Shown in pieces: positions 44,510 through 52,806 of a stretch of 64,000 nucleotides of DNA; position 1 is the stretch's first letter; every line of letters starts with the position of its first letter. The position numbers and the translations under genes are program-made. Under the pieces are notes generated by a model, which had not been told where the DNA came from, searched no databases, and saw only the letters and a program-made list of their open reading frames with translations. Origin of the DNA: Nitrospira sp. (GTDB lineage Bacteria; Nitrospirota; Nitrospiria; Nitrospirales; Nitrospiraceae); contig JACOEL010000020.1 in assembly GCA_024998625.1 (NCBI GenBank), positions 26,901-90,900 on the forward strand, written 5' to 3'.

Positions 44510-44737
44510 CTAATCCGCCAGCCGTTTCAGCATCGGCCCGTACCGCTTGCGCAATTCTTTCGTAATGGCTTTCATCCGCTCAGGACCAACGCCCACGTTC
44601 GCAGGGGTAACAACCAACGCATTCCCGTTTACCGTCACCTGGAGCGGTGTTTCCCCCGTGATCCCGAGCGCTTCCATCATCGGCTTTTCGATGACAAGGG
44701 CCATACTATTTCCGTGCCTTTTCAAGGTCTTAATCAT
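44510..44737 (-). CDS. AbrB/MazE-type antitoxin
   Basis: 75 aa from ATG 44737, which has GAGGTG at proper spacing; a GTG at 44749 is less likely. The N-terminal swapped-hairpin DNA-binding domain (KTLKRHGNSMALVIEKPMMEALGI...) is of the SpoVT-AbrB family; the C-terminal tail should bind and block the Doc toxin encoded immediately downstream. Antitoxins of this type normally repress their own operon. Confidence 0.87.
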   Translation of the reverse strand: MIKTLKRHGNSMALVIEKPMMEALGITGETPLQVTVNGNALVVTPANVGVGPERMKAITKELRKRYGPMLKRLAD

Positions 44738-44749
44738 GGCGCACCTCAC

Positions 44750-45173
44750 GTATGAACAATGTTAGTACATGCCAGGCCGGTTGTCCAGCAGGAGCCCTCG
44801 CGAAACTTGGGAGACATTTCTGAGGTGCGCCGAGAGGCAGAAACCTGGCAGAATCCGAACTGAGGCACTCATCACCGATCAAATCAACGACCCTTCGTAG
44901 CGATAATAGCAAGCGCTGCAAGACAGGTTCGCTCTCCTGGCAAGGCCTACAGGAGACATGCGGCCAGGACCTTCAGTCCAAGACTCCGCCTACCGTATCT
45001 TCTTGGATACTCATCGTATCTTGATGGATACGACGACTGGAAAGATGACGAGACAATCTGCTCGAATCACGTCCATCACGCGGCGGCGGAAACCCACATC
45101 GCACTCCCGCATGCAGAGAACGGATTCTCCACACGAGATGCCATGCCGCGCCTGGTAGGCGACATGACAATGC
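44750..45173. other. Intergenic region, 424 bp, with paired palindromes
   Basis: Between the antitoxin start and the HExxH-protein stop. No convincing gene on either strand; short open frames lack ribosome binding sites. The only structure seen is the pair of palindromes at 44995-45031. Confidence 0.55.
44995..45031. promoter_or_regulatory. Two tandem GTATC-N6-GATAC palindromes
   Basis: GTATC-TTCTTG-GATAC (44995-45010) and GTATC-TTGATG-GATAC (45016-45031) are spaced 21 bp centre to centre, two helical turns, so a dimeric regulator could bind both on one face. They lie about 260 bp upstream of the antitoxin start. The regulated gene is unclear. Confidence 0.5.
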
Positions 45174-46730
45174 TTAGACCAAATTAAACCTCTCTCGCGC
45201 ACGGGCCAGTTCGGCTCGATGGCGTCGCAAAGCAAGACCGAACGACGACCGGCTTACATCTTCCTCATGGGTCAGCATCTGTCGTTCGATATGCGCCAGC
45301 CCATCGGCCAACTGCGCCACCACTTGCTTGCCTCCGCGAGTCAGCCATTTGAAACGGCCGCCCGCAAGGTCAAGATCCTTCAACGAATACCGCACCGAAT
45401 CTATTTCTTCGAGGCAGCGATAGCGCGCCCGCTCAAGATCGCGCGGGCTGAAGCCAGCCCTTTTCCATCGTGCCCGCCCTCCCCGACCGGCCTCCCAAGT
45501 CACCAGCCTCTCGAACAGCATCGCCCCCATGGTGAACGTGAAGGTCGCGTGAAGTATTCCTCTCAGTGGCCGCAGACTGCGCCGCCAGGGCGAATAAAAA
45601 ATCTCCTGATTGTGATCATATTGATACATCACGTCTTTACGTAGTAACAAATTGAGGTAATGATGGCTGTTCTCGTGGATCAGATCGTCGATCAAGTCGA
45701 GCCGGTCACGGTCAAAACAATTGATGGCAGACAGGCCGGGGCGATGCCGATAGCTGAAGCTCACCACACCGGAGGCTTTGAGCGGTACGATGCGCGAGGT
45801 CAACAACGCCAGCAGGCGATTTCCCTCCGGCCAGGCCGACGCAATAACAGACAGTGCCCGTCGCATGCGTGCGGCAATCTCCGGCCTCGTCGGCCGCACT
45901 GTCACCGGCGTCTTGTCCTTTCCATAGACCAGTGTCGGCCCGAGCACAAGGGCCCCATATTGGCTCTCCCTGAGGCACAGGGGCTCAATATGCCGCCAAT
46001 GCCACCGCGCCTTCTTGCCGTATGCAACCATGGCATAACCGTGATCGCCGATCAGCAGATCGATGCCGGACGGCTTGACCAGAAACTCTCCCAGCCCTTC
46101 TGCTCGTTTGAGCGCCGATCGAACCGGACTAGGAGCGACATAGGACAAGCCCGAGGTGCCAACCGTACAGGCCCAAGGCAATTCGACGCGCTCCATATTC
46201 GCGTTCAAATCACAGGGCACCAGCCACGCGTTCTGACCCTGTCCGGCTACCCACGCACAAGCCAGCTCTGGAGCGAGGCAGACAGACTCTTGCGTGATTT
46301 CATGCGCCAATCGTTGACAAAAGGCGGTCAATCGGGAGAGAAGAAGGCGAGGCTCGGGCTTGCCGTTGGGGAAAATCTCATCGGCATACCCGTGCTCGTA
46401 GAACTTTTCCCTAAACTCCGCGCGGAGCTGCTCAGCAATCTCTCCGCGAGACCGCTCCCCCCTCACCTGCACCAGAATGTCGACGAAATACAGCAGGTCG
46501 TTGAGCGACTCGATCCACCCGGCCACCTTCCAATTACTGTAGTCCTCCGATGTGAACGACTGTCCCAACATGCGAAACCAGTCGACCGGCAGCCCGAACG
46601 TGCAGACAGCATCGGCATAATTCCGTTCGAAATCCTGACATATATCGTTGAGCAACCCGCGCATTGAGCGCCGGAATTCCGACATCAACCGTTCGAGTAC
46701 CCGCGCATCTAATAACGTCATCAGCTGCAA
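45174..46730 (-). CDS. HExxH-motif putative peptide-modification protein
   Basis: A 518-aa protein resembling the HExxH-motif domain family annotated as putative peptide-modifying proteins. The N-terminal helical half carries LLYFVDILVQVRGE. The metal motif HENSH (H352, E353, H356) lies in LIDDLIHENSHHYLNLLL and is followed by FYSPWRRSLRPLRGILHATF. No signal peptide. Such proteins are often near radical-SAM or RiPP genes, none of which is seen here. The upstream zinc-ribbon gene is on the same strand, 234 bases away. Function is inferred from the motif. Confidence 0.75.
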   Translation of the reverse strand: MQLMTLLDARVLERLMSEFRRSMRGLLNDICQDFERNYADAVCTFGLPVDWFRMLGQSFTSEDYSNWKVAGWIESLNDLLYFVDILVQVRGERSRGEIAEQLRAEFREKFYEHGYADEIFPNGKPEPRLLLSRLTAFCQRLAHEITQESVCLAPELACAWVAGQGQNAWLVPCDLNANMERVELPWACTVGTSGLSYVAPSPVRSALKRAEGLGEFLVKPSGIDLLIGDHGYAMVAYGKKARWHWRHIEPLCLRESQYGALVLGPTLVYGKDKTPVTVRPTRPEIAARMRRALSVIASAWPEGNRLLALLTSRIVPLKASGVVSFSYRHRPGLSAINCFDRDRLDLIDDLIHENSHHYLNLLLRKDVMYQYDHNQEIFYSPWRRSLRPLRGILHATFTFTMGAMLFERLVTWEAGRGGRARWKRAGFSPRDLERARYRCLEEIDSVRYSLKDLDLAGGRFKWLTRGGKQVVAQLADGLAHIERQMLTHEEDVSRSSFGLALRRHRAELARARERFNLV

Positions 46731-46758
46731 CCTTTCTGGATCGCATACGGTATCGCGC

Positions 46759-46779
46759 GGGCACTCTACGCGAGTGCCC
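46759..46779. repeat. Hairpin upstream of the HExxH gene
   Basis: GGGCACTC (46759-46766) and GAGTGCCC (46772-46779) form a perfect eight-base inverted repeat around TACGC, about 30-50 bases upstream of the start at 46730. It could be an operator or an mRNA leader hairpin. Confidence 0.45.
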
Positions 46780-46928
46780 GACGACTGACAAGCCAGCGGG
46801 TGGCAACCAACTGCGGAAATGGAATCACCTGCACTGAATCAATGGGGACACCCAGGGACAGAACGGTCAGGAGAGCGGGCAAGCCTGGCGGCGGACGATT
46901 CGTCCAGGCTGCTGCGCGGGCGGAACGA

Positions 46929-46958
46929 CCCCGCGAAACCGCCATCGGTTTCGCGGGG
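46929..46958 (-). terminator. Strong hairpin after the zinc-ribbon gene
   Basis: CCCCGCGAAACC and GGTTTCGCGGGG form a perfect 12-bp stem with a six-base loop, beginning seven bases after the zinc-ribbon stop. There is no T-run, so it may act as an mRNA 3' stabiliser or Rho-assisted terminator. Confidence 0.6.
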
Positions 46959-46964
46959 GAAGGC

Positions 46965-47192
46965 TTACGCCGTCAGCTTGATGAGATCAAAGAGGAACGG
47001 CTTCTCGGGAGCCGAGGCCGAAACAGGATGGAGATGAGAATTCTGCACCATCCGATGGCGCTGGATCAGCGTATCGACCACATTGCCGCAGCTCAGGCAC
47101 CGGTGCCCGCTCAACCGCATGGGGTGGTAACTTTCCTGCAGATCGATCAAATCATCCGTCACCATCAAACCTTCACAGCGCGTGCACGTCAT
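46965..47192 (-). CDS. Small zinc-ribbon protein
   Basis: 75 aa from ATG 47192, which has GGGAGGCGA upstream; the frame continues to 47378 but that part covers a hairpin and is not supported. CTRC (C3, C6) and CLSC (about C33, C36) form a probable four-Cys zinc ribbon. The C-terminal half is Pro/Ser-rich and ends LFDLIKLTA. Probably a small nucleic-acid- or protein-binding regulator. A strong hairpin follows the stop. Confidence 0.75.
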   Translation of the reverse strand: MTCTRCEGLMVTDDLIDLQESYHPMRLSGHRCLSCGNVVDTLIQRHRMVQNSHLHPVSASAPEKPFLFDLIKLTA

Positions 47193-47512
47193 GAGTCGCC
47201 TCCCTTCGGACAGGTCGTGAGATCTCCCGACCTGTCCGGAAAGACCTCGTGCCCATGTGAACAACTCAACAACCGTCATGTCTGAAAAGAAGCAATGTGG
47301 ATGCCACCGATCGCACCGAGCCATTTTTTCACCTGGCCACAAGATGTGATCACACCAAAACCGATCCTCTCGCGACAAATTGACTCGGTTGTGACCGAAT
47401 TGGTCTCATGGGACAAAAATGGGTAGAATCGCTAACTCCGCTGAAAACCTATCTACCCCTGCTGAATCAGGGTTCAGATCTATCCCTGCGGACCGAGAGG
47501 CATGTACCGAAA
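47193..47512. other. Divergent intergenic region, 320 bp
   Basis: Between the zinc-ribbon gene (minus) and the NFACT gene (plus). It contains a perfect 10-bp hairpin GGACAGGTCG/CGACCTGTCC (47208-47237) in the leader of the zinc-ribbon mRNA, about 16 bases before its start, and a weak promoter candidate for the plus strand (TTGGTC, then TAGAAT 18 bases on, ending near 47437). Nothing else is seen. Confidence 0.5.
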
Positions 47513-48976
47513 ATGGCGCTCAGCGCGACAGAAATTGGTTCCATTGTTCAGGAACTGGCGCCGGCCCTGGCCGACGGCTGGATTCAGAAGATCTCCCAAC
47601 CGCTCCCCGACGGCCTGTTGCTGGAGATTCGTGTGCCCGGCCACACTCGCCGATTGCTCTATTCCCTCCGCGACGGAACGGCACGGATACACCTCGTGCG
47701 CGAGAGCCTTCCCAACCCGCCGACCCCGCCCTCGTTCTGCCAACTCCTGCGGGCACGCATACAAGGCGCGCGTATCGACGACATCACACATGTCCCCGGC
47801 GATCGGATCGTTCGACTGGACCTGACAAGCCGGGATGGACCGGTAGCGCTGGTTGCAGAACTGTTCGGCCGGAACGCCGACCTGTTATTTCTGGATGGAC
47901 AGACACGTGTGCTGGCAACGCTTCGTCACAATAAAGACCGGGTGGGTCAGATCTACCAGGCTCCGGTCCCGGCACCGTCACGATCATCGTCCTCAGAGAC
48001 AGCGACTTCGTCATCGGAGCCTCAGCCCCTGACTGAGGCTGATCCATTTCCACTCTCATCCAGACTGGAAATTCTCTACCGGGAACGCGAAGCAGAGCTG
48101 TCGCACCTCGCCCAGGTCCGACAGCGCGAATCGGCACTGCGAAAAGCCCTCAAAAAGCTTCTGCGTCGGACGGAAGGTCTCCGTCGCGACCTCGAACAAG
48201 CGGGACGCTACGAGCCCTACGCACGATACGGCGAACTGTTGAAAGCCAATCTCGGCTTACTGAAGAAAGGGATGACCGCCGTTTCGGTGGTGGACTATTA
48301 CGATGAGCGCCTACCCGAATTGTCGATTCCGCTCGATCCCACCAAGGGGCCACAGGCCAACATGGATGCGTACTTCGCAAAATATCGGAAATTCGTCTCT
48401 GCCCAGCGTGAAATTTCGCCACGCGTGGCGGCCATCGACAGGGAAGTCCAGCAACTCCAGGCCGAATTAGAGACCATCAAACATGGAACCTGGCAGGCGC
48501 CGAGTAGCGAGCAACGAGCGACACCTGGTGCGATGCCACGCCCCGGTCGGAAGAAAGCTGCCGACGAAGAACGCCGGGGACCGTTTCGACGCTTCATCTC
48601 ATTGGACGGCTATCCGATCTTTGTCGGGCGCAACGCCCGCGAAAATGACGAACTCACGTTCGGCCTTGCCAAGAGCGAGGACCTCTGGCTGCATGCGCGC
48701 GGCACGCCGGGCTCGCATGTCGTTGTGCGCCTGGAGAAGGGTACCGATCCGCCGCCTGAGACGATACGGGATGCAGCCACGCTCGCCCTGCTGTACAGCG
48801 ATCTGAAAAAAAGCGGAAAAGGCGATGTCATTTACACCCGACGTAAATGGGTCAAGAAAGCCAAGGGCCAAGCACCGGGAGCGGTGACCGTCACCCAAGA
48901 GAAAACCGTCTACGTCACCCTCGACAAAACGCGCCTGGCGGCGCTCAAGGCGCGTAACACCGAAGGAGCGCTTTAG
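47513..48976 (+). CDS. rqcH: RqcH/NFACT family ribosome quality-control protein
   Basis: 487 aa from ATG 47513 (MALSATEIGSIVQELAP); the frame extends 35 codons upstream without family similarity. It has an NFACT-N domain with GDRIVRLDL, including the Asp-Arg pair conserved in RqcH, a long charged coiled coil (about 200-330), and a C-terminal NFACT-R domain (about 360-480) with FVGRNARENDELTF and DLWLHARGTPGSHVV. RqcH binds stalled large ribosomal subunits and directs alanine tailing of nascent chains. The coiled coil is followed by a Pro/Ala/basic linker. It is earlier known as fibronectin-binding protein A-like (FbpA). Confidence 0.88.
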   Translation: MALSATEIGSIVQELAPALADGWIQKISQPLPDGLLLEIRVPGHTRRLLYSLRDGTARIHLVRESLPNPPTPPSFCQLLRARIQGARIDDITHVPGDRIVRLDLTSRDGPVALVAELFGRNADLLFLDGQTRVLATLRHNKDRVGQIYQAPVPAPSRSSSSETATSSSEPQPLTEADPFPLSSRLEILYREREAELSHLAQVRQRESALRKALKKLLRRTEGLRRDLEQAGRYEPYARYGELLKANLGLLKKGMTAVSVVDYYDERLPELSIPLDPTKGPQANMDAYFAKYRKFVSAQREISPRVAAIDREVQQLQAELETIKHGTWQAPSSEQRATPGAMPRPGRKKAADEERRGPFRRFISLDGYPIFVGRNARENDELTFGLAKSEDLWLHARGTPGSHVVVRLEKGTDPPPETIRDAATLALLYSDLKKSGKGDVIYTRRKWVKKAKGQAPGAVTVTQEKTVYVTLDKTRLAALKARNTEGAL

Positions 48977-49026
48977 ACGAAACACTTCAACCTGCTCCGC
49001 GTCGCCTTTCCCTCAATGTTCGAGAA

Positions 49027-51078
49027 ATGGTAGAGTGCCCACATATGGGCACCATCACAGACAGACGAGATCGATTTCACATCCTGAATGCGCTGCTCCA
49101 GGCAAAAACGCTTCGGCAGTTCGATGAATGCCTCCAGCAGGAACTTGCGCCCCTTCTAGGCTGCGAGATCATCGGCCTCTACCTGTACAGTGAAAGCACG
49201 GCAGCCTTCTCGCCCGTCTCTGAAAGCCTCCGTACGCCGGCGTCGCCCGCCTATCCGATCGATCAGTTACCCGCCGCCGGCACCATCAAAGAAGCAGCCG
49301 TGCTTGCCGGGCAGGCCATCTTGACACCCGACTTGAGTGCCTCGCCCTGGGCTGAAGCGCAGGCCATTGATCCACACCGCTGCCGGGCAACCTCGATATT
49401 GGTGTCCCCTATCAGGATACCGGCTGAATCCCGGCCCTGCGCAACCGCCAAGACCTTGGCCGTGATGGTAGCCGTCTCGCCGGGAAAGCCCGGTCTCTTT
49501 TCTGAAGAGGACCGGGTGTTTCTCGATATGCTCGGCCTTCACATCGCACCGGTCCTGACTGCCGTCCTGGCAGCCGAAGAACGCGACACCCTGGTCGCCA
49601 TCAACAGCCAGGTCGTACTGGGCACCATGACCCTGGATAATCTCCTGAGCTCGATACAGCCCATTCTGCGTGAGGTCATCCCTCACGATACGACCGGCCT
49701 CGTGCGGTTCATCGGCGCTCCCCACGGCCCCTGGTTCGAGATCGTATCCTGCGAAGGCGTCGCCGTCGATCAGGAGGCGCTGAGGCAATTTCCCTTTGAG
49801 CGAATGGCGCCGGCCGAAATCCTGGCCACCGGGAAGCCCCTGCTGCTGACCGGATACAACCAGGAACGATTTGCGGAACATACGTATTTCGAGTCACTCG
49901 GCGTGTTCTCCGCCATGCTCTGCCCGCTGCTGGTCCGCGGAGCGCCGTACGGCTTTCTGGCGATCGGAAGCAGACGGCGGAACGCCTTCTCCGAACGCGA
50001 CCTGGCGCTGGCCGAACAAATCGGCTTTCACCTGTCGCACGCCATTGCCAATCTCTCGGCCTACGACCAGATCCGTCAGCTCAAAGATCAGCTCGAACAG
50101 GAAAATGTCTATCTGCGCGAAGAGATGGGCGCCTCCCTCGACCTGAAAAGCCTGATCGGCAACAGCCCTGCCTTGCAGAAATCGCTCAAGGCCATTGAGC
50201 AGGTGGCACCGACCGATTCCACCGTGCTTATCACCGGAGAAACCGGGACAGGCAAGGAATTGGTGGCTCAAGCCATTCATCGACTCTCGCCGCGTCAACA
50301 CAAGGCGCTGATTACCGTGAACTGCGCTGCGCTCCCGCCCACACTCATCGAATCCGAACTCTTCGGTCACGAACGGGGCGCCTTCACCAACGCAACATCC
50401 CGTAAATTGGGACGCTTTGAACTGGCGCACGGCGGCACGATTTTCCTCGACGAAGTGGGAGAACTCCCCATCGACTTACAAATGAAGCTTCTCCGCGTGC
50501 TGGAGGCCCAGGAATTCAACCGGGTCGGGGGAAGCCATACCATTCGAGTCGATGTACGCGTGCTTGCCGCCACCAACGTCGATCTGGATCAGGCCATCAA
50601 ACGAGGCTCCTTTCGCGCCGATCTCTTCTATCGCCTCAACGTCTTCCCGCTGCGCCTTCCGACCTTGCGCGAACGACGTGAGGACATCCCGCTGCTGACC
50701 CGCCACTTTGCGAAGAAATACAGCCTGCGCCACCGAAAGCCGGTCACACGGATCAACAGCGCGGCCCTGAACGCCCTGTCCGGCTATGACTGGCCCGGGA
50801 ATGTCCGGGAACTGGAACATGTGATCGAGCGTGCCGTCATCGTGAGCCAAGGCTCGACGATCACCGTCAATGAACTGGATGGATTGGGTCGCGGAACAGA
50901 ACCATCCCCCGAGCCGCGGACGCTCGCAGAAGCCGAACGAGCGCACATTGTTGAGACGCTCTCCCGAACCAATTGGATCCTGGCGGGTAAGCAAGGCGCG
51001 GCGGAGAAATTGGGAATGAAACGATCCACGCTCCAACACCGCATGAAGAAACTGGACATCAGCCGGCCACCTCGATAG
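49027..51078 (+). CDS. GAF-GAF sigma54-dependent transcriptional activator
   Basis: A 683-aa FhlA-like regulator. It has two GAF domains (about 20-165 and 185-340), a short coiled coil, an AAA+ sigma54-interaction domain (about 370-600) with GETGTGKE, GAFTNA in place of GAFTGA, FLDEVGEL and PGNVRELEH, and a Fis-type HTH (about 640-682). Catalytic residues are complete, unlike the regulator at 1899-3350. An 18-bp palindrome covers codons 3-9, and ATG 49045 inside it is an alternative start. The same palindrome follows the stop, in front of the export operon, which is therefore the probable target. The GAF ligand is unknown. Confidence 0.92.
   Translation: MVECPHMGTITDRRDRFHILNALLQAKTLRQFDECLQQELAPLLGCEIIGLYLYSESTAAFSPVSESLRTPASPAYPIDQLPAAGTIKEAAVLAGQAILTPDLSASPWAEAQAIDPHRCRATSILVSPIRIPAESRPCATAKTLAVMVAVSPGKPGLFSEEDRVFLDMLGLHIAPVLTAVLAAEERDTLVAINSQVVLGTMTLDNLLSSIQPILREVIPHDTTGLVRFIGAPHGPWFEIVSCEGVAVDQEALRQFPFERMAPAEILATGKPLLLTGYNQERFAEHTYFESLGVFSAMLCPLLVRGAPYGFLAIGSRRRNAFSERDLALAEQIGFHLSHAIANLSAYDQIRQLKDQLEQENVYLREEMGASLDLKSLIGNSPALQKSLKAIEQVAPTDSTVLITGETGTGKELVAQAIHRLSPRQHKALITVNCAALPPTLIESELFGHERGAFTNATSRKLGRFELAHGGTIFLDEVGELPIDLQMKLLRVLEAQEFNRVGGSHTIRVDVRVLAATNVDLDQAIKRGSFRADLFYRLNVFPLRLPTLRERREDIPLLTRHFAKKYSLRHRKPVTRINSAALNALSGYDWPGNVRELEHVIERAVIVSQGSTITVNELDGLGRGTEPSPEPRTLAEAERAHIVETLSRTNWILAGKQGAAEKLGMKRSTLQHRMKKLDISRPPR
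49035..49052. promoter_or_regulatory. Palindromic operator 1, GTGCCCA-N4-TGGGCAC
   Basis: The inverted repeat has seven-base arms around CATA and overlaps the start of the sigma54 activator gene. It is the exact reverse complement of the site at 51088-51105. Binding here would block the activator gene's own expression. Confidence 0.7.
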
Positions 51079-51087
51079 GCCTCGCGA

Positions 51088-51105
51088 GTGCCCATATGTG
51101 GGCAC
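51088..51105. promoter_or_regulatory. Palindromic operator 2 / upstream activating site
   Basis: GTGCCCA-TATG-TGGGCAC, identical to operator 1 in reverse orientation, starts ten bases after the activator stop and 129 bases before the -24 element at 51234. This is the usual place for a sigma54 enhancer. Confidence 0.75.
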
Positions 51106-51233
51106 AAGCCCCTAGCCCCTGCCGAATTCTCGGCACCTCTCCCTCCTGATCTACCTCCGACACATTTCCTATTCATCACTTTTCTCCTGAGCTTTCAGTG
51201 GCTTGCTCGCCTTTCTGACTTCGCACTCCTCGC

Positions 51234-51249
51234 TGGCATCCCGCCTGCT
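51234..51249 (+). promoter_or_regulatory. Sigma54 (-24/-12) promoter of the export operon
   Basis: TGGCATCCCGCCTGCT keeps GG-N10-GC exactly (GG 51235-51236, GC 51247-51248). Transcription would start near 51259-51261, two to four bases before ATG 51263, suggesting a nearly leaderless message. Confidence 0.65.
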
Positions 51250-51262
51250 CTAGTATGCCTAC

Positions 51263-51679
51263 ATGAAGATCGTCGCTTCGGGACTGACACCAGACACCGT
51301 CAGCCGTGACATCGAGGCCTACGTGACCGCAAGACAGGCCGAATTGCTCCCGTCGGGCGAAGCAAGCAAAGACGGGCGCCGGTTCTCCTGGTGCGGAGAA
51401 ATTCTGGACTTTCTGACCGAAGGACTTGCGGAGCGATTCGCCGCTCAAGGCATTACCTTCACCGATGCCTTTCCGGGCCCCTTACGGTTGATGGACGAAG
51501 ACCAACAACCAAACGGACAACATGTGCGGCGTTTCTGGACCGTCGCCCTGCACCATGGCTGCCCCGTCGCCAGGATCTGCACCTATTTTTTCCATCGGCA
51601 TGATCAAGTGAGCCTTCCGCGATTGCCGCGCGTGGTGGCCTATGCCCCGATCAACCCGGCTCAGGAAGAGCACGAATGA
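51263..51679 (+). CDS. Conserved-looking hypothetical protein heading the export operon
   Basis: A 138-aa soluble protein without signal or membrane segment. It contains FSWCGEILDFLTEGLAERFAAQG and ends NPAQEEHE. The family is not recognised. It starts immediately after the sigma54 promoter and its stop overlaps the permease start as ATGA, so it is the first gene of the five-gene unit and is presumably linked to export or its control. There is no ribosome binding site because the promoter is so close. Confidence 0.7.
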   Translation: MKIVASGLTPDTVSRDIEAYVTARQAELLPSGEASKDGRRFSWCGEILDFLTEGLAERFAAQGITFTDAFPGPLRLMDEDQQPNGQHVRRFWTVALHHGCPVARICTYFFHRHDQVSLPRLPRVVAYAPINPAQEEHE

Positions 51680-52806
51680 ATTACGTCGCCCTCAGAATGC
51701 TGTTCGGCGATCGGGCGAAATACCTCATGCTGCTGTGCGGCCTCACCTTCGCGGTCATGCTGATCGTTCAGCAAGGCTCAATTTTTTGGGGGCTCATGAT
51801 CTGGTCCCAATCGAGTATCAGCAATCTCAACGTGCCGATCTGGGTTACGGATCCCGGCATTGCGCAAGTGGATGAGGTCAAACCGATTGCCGACACCACG
51901 GTCGATCGCGTCCGCAGCATCCCCGGTGTGGAATGGGCCGTTCCCCTGTATAAGGGACTCTTACGGGCCAGGCTTGCGAACGGTGAGTATCACCAAATCA
52001 CCTTGACCGGCCTGGACGCTGCCACCTTGATCGGTCGTCCAGCCGAAGTGCTGGAGGGACGATTCGAAGACCTCCGGCAACCTGACGCCGTGGCCCTCGA
52101 TCAATGGGCCGTCGAACGCATGGGCGGGCCGACAGTCATCACGGTCGGCACGGTCTTCGAACTCAACGACAAGCTGGCCCGCGTCGTCGCCATTGCCAAG
52201 ACGCAAAAAACCTTCACCAACATTCCCGTCGTCTACACCACCTATGAGCGGGCCTTGCGATATGTCCCGCGAGAACGGCGTACCCTCTCCTACGTCCTCG
52301 CGAAAGCCAAAGACGGTGCGCTGGTGGACGAGGTGATCCAACGTATCCGCGACCACACGGGACTGGGCGCCTTCACCGCCGACGCCTTCGGATGGAAAAC
52401 GATCGGCTGGGTGCTGAAGAACACCGGCATCGGAATCAATTTCGGCACCACGATTCTATTGGGGTTCGTGGTCGGGATGGCCATCGCAGGGCAAACGTTT
52501 TACCTCTTTACGGTCGAAAACCTGCGGCAGTTCGGCGCGCTCAAAGCCATGGGAGCCTCCACCGCAACTCTGGCCCGCATGATTCTCCTGCAAGCGTTTA
52601 CCGTGGGGATCACAGGGTATGGGGTCGGCATCGGACTCGCCACCGTCTTCGGTCTCCTGACGGCACAAGAAGGTCAGCTCCCGTTCCTGGAAACCTGGCC
52701 GCTGCTCCTGTTGGTTTTTGTTGCCCTGCTCATGATCTGCACATTGTCGGCGCTGATCAGCATCATCAAACTGGCCCGGCTCGAGCCGGCGATTGTATTT
52801 CGATGA
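51676..52806 (+). CDS. DevC-type ABC exporter permease
   Basis: A 376-aa protein with MacB/FtsX topology. One N-terminal helix (about 18-42) precedes a periplasmic MacB-PCD-like domain (about 45-255), then three helices (about 260-290, 305-330 and 340-365). IGWVLKNTGIGINFGTTILLGFVVG and FGALKAMGAS are typical of DevC. The overlap with neighbours is four bases at both ends. It forms the membrane channel partner of the ATPase and fusion protein encoded next. Confidence 0.88.
   Translation: MNYVALRMLFGDRAKYLMLLCGLTFAVMLIVQQGSIFWGLMIWSQSSISNLNVPIWVTDPGIAQVDEVKPIADTTVDRVRSIPGVEWAVPLYKGLLRARLANGEYHQITLTGLDAATLIGRPAEVLEGRFEDLRQPDAVALDQWAVERMGGPTVITVGTVFELNDKLARVVAIAKTQKTFTNIPVVYTTYERALRYVPRERRTLSYVLAKAKDGALVDEVIQRIRDHTGLGAFTADAFGWKTIGWVLKNTGIGINFGTTILLGFVVGMAIAGQTFYLFTVENLRQFGALKAMGASTATLARMILLQAFTVGITGYGVGIGLATVFGLLTAQEGQLPFLETWPLLLLVFVALLMICTLSALISIIKLARLEPAIVFR

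Noticed and set aside
46766..46834. A 22-aa minus-strand frame (GTG start) ahead of the HExxH gene, considered as a modified-peptide precursor
   Set aside because: No Shine-Dalgarno, no leader/core pattern and overlap with a hairpin; evidence too thin.
51183..51215. A second GG/GC-like sigma54 candidate near GTGGCTTGCTCGCC
   Set aside because: The spacing between GG and GC elements does not fit N10, unlike the site at 51234-51249.
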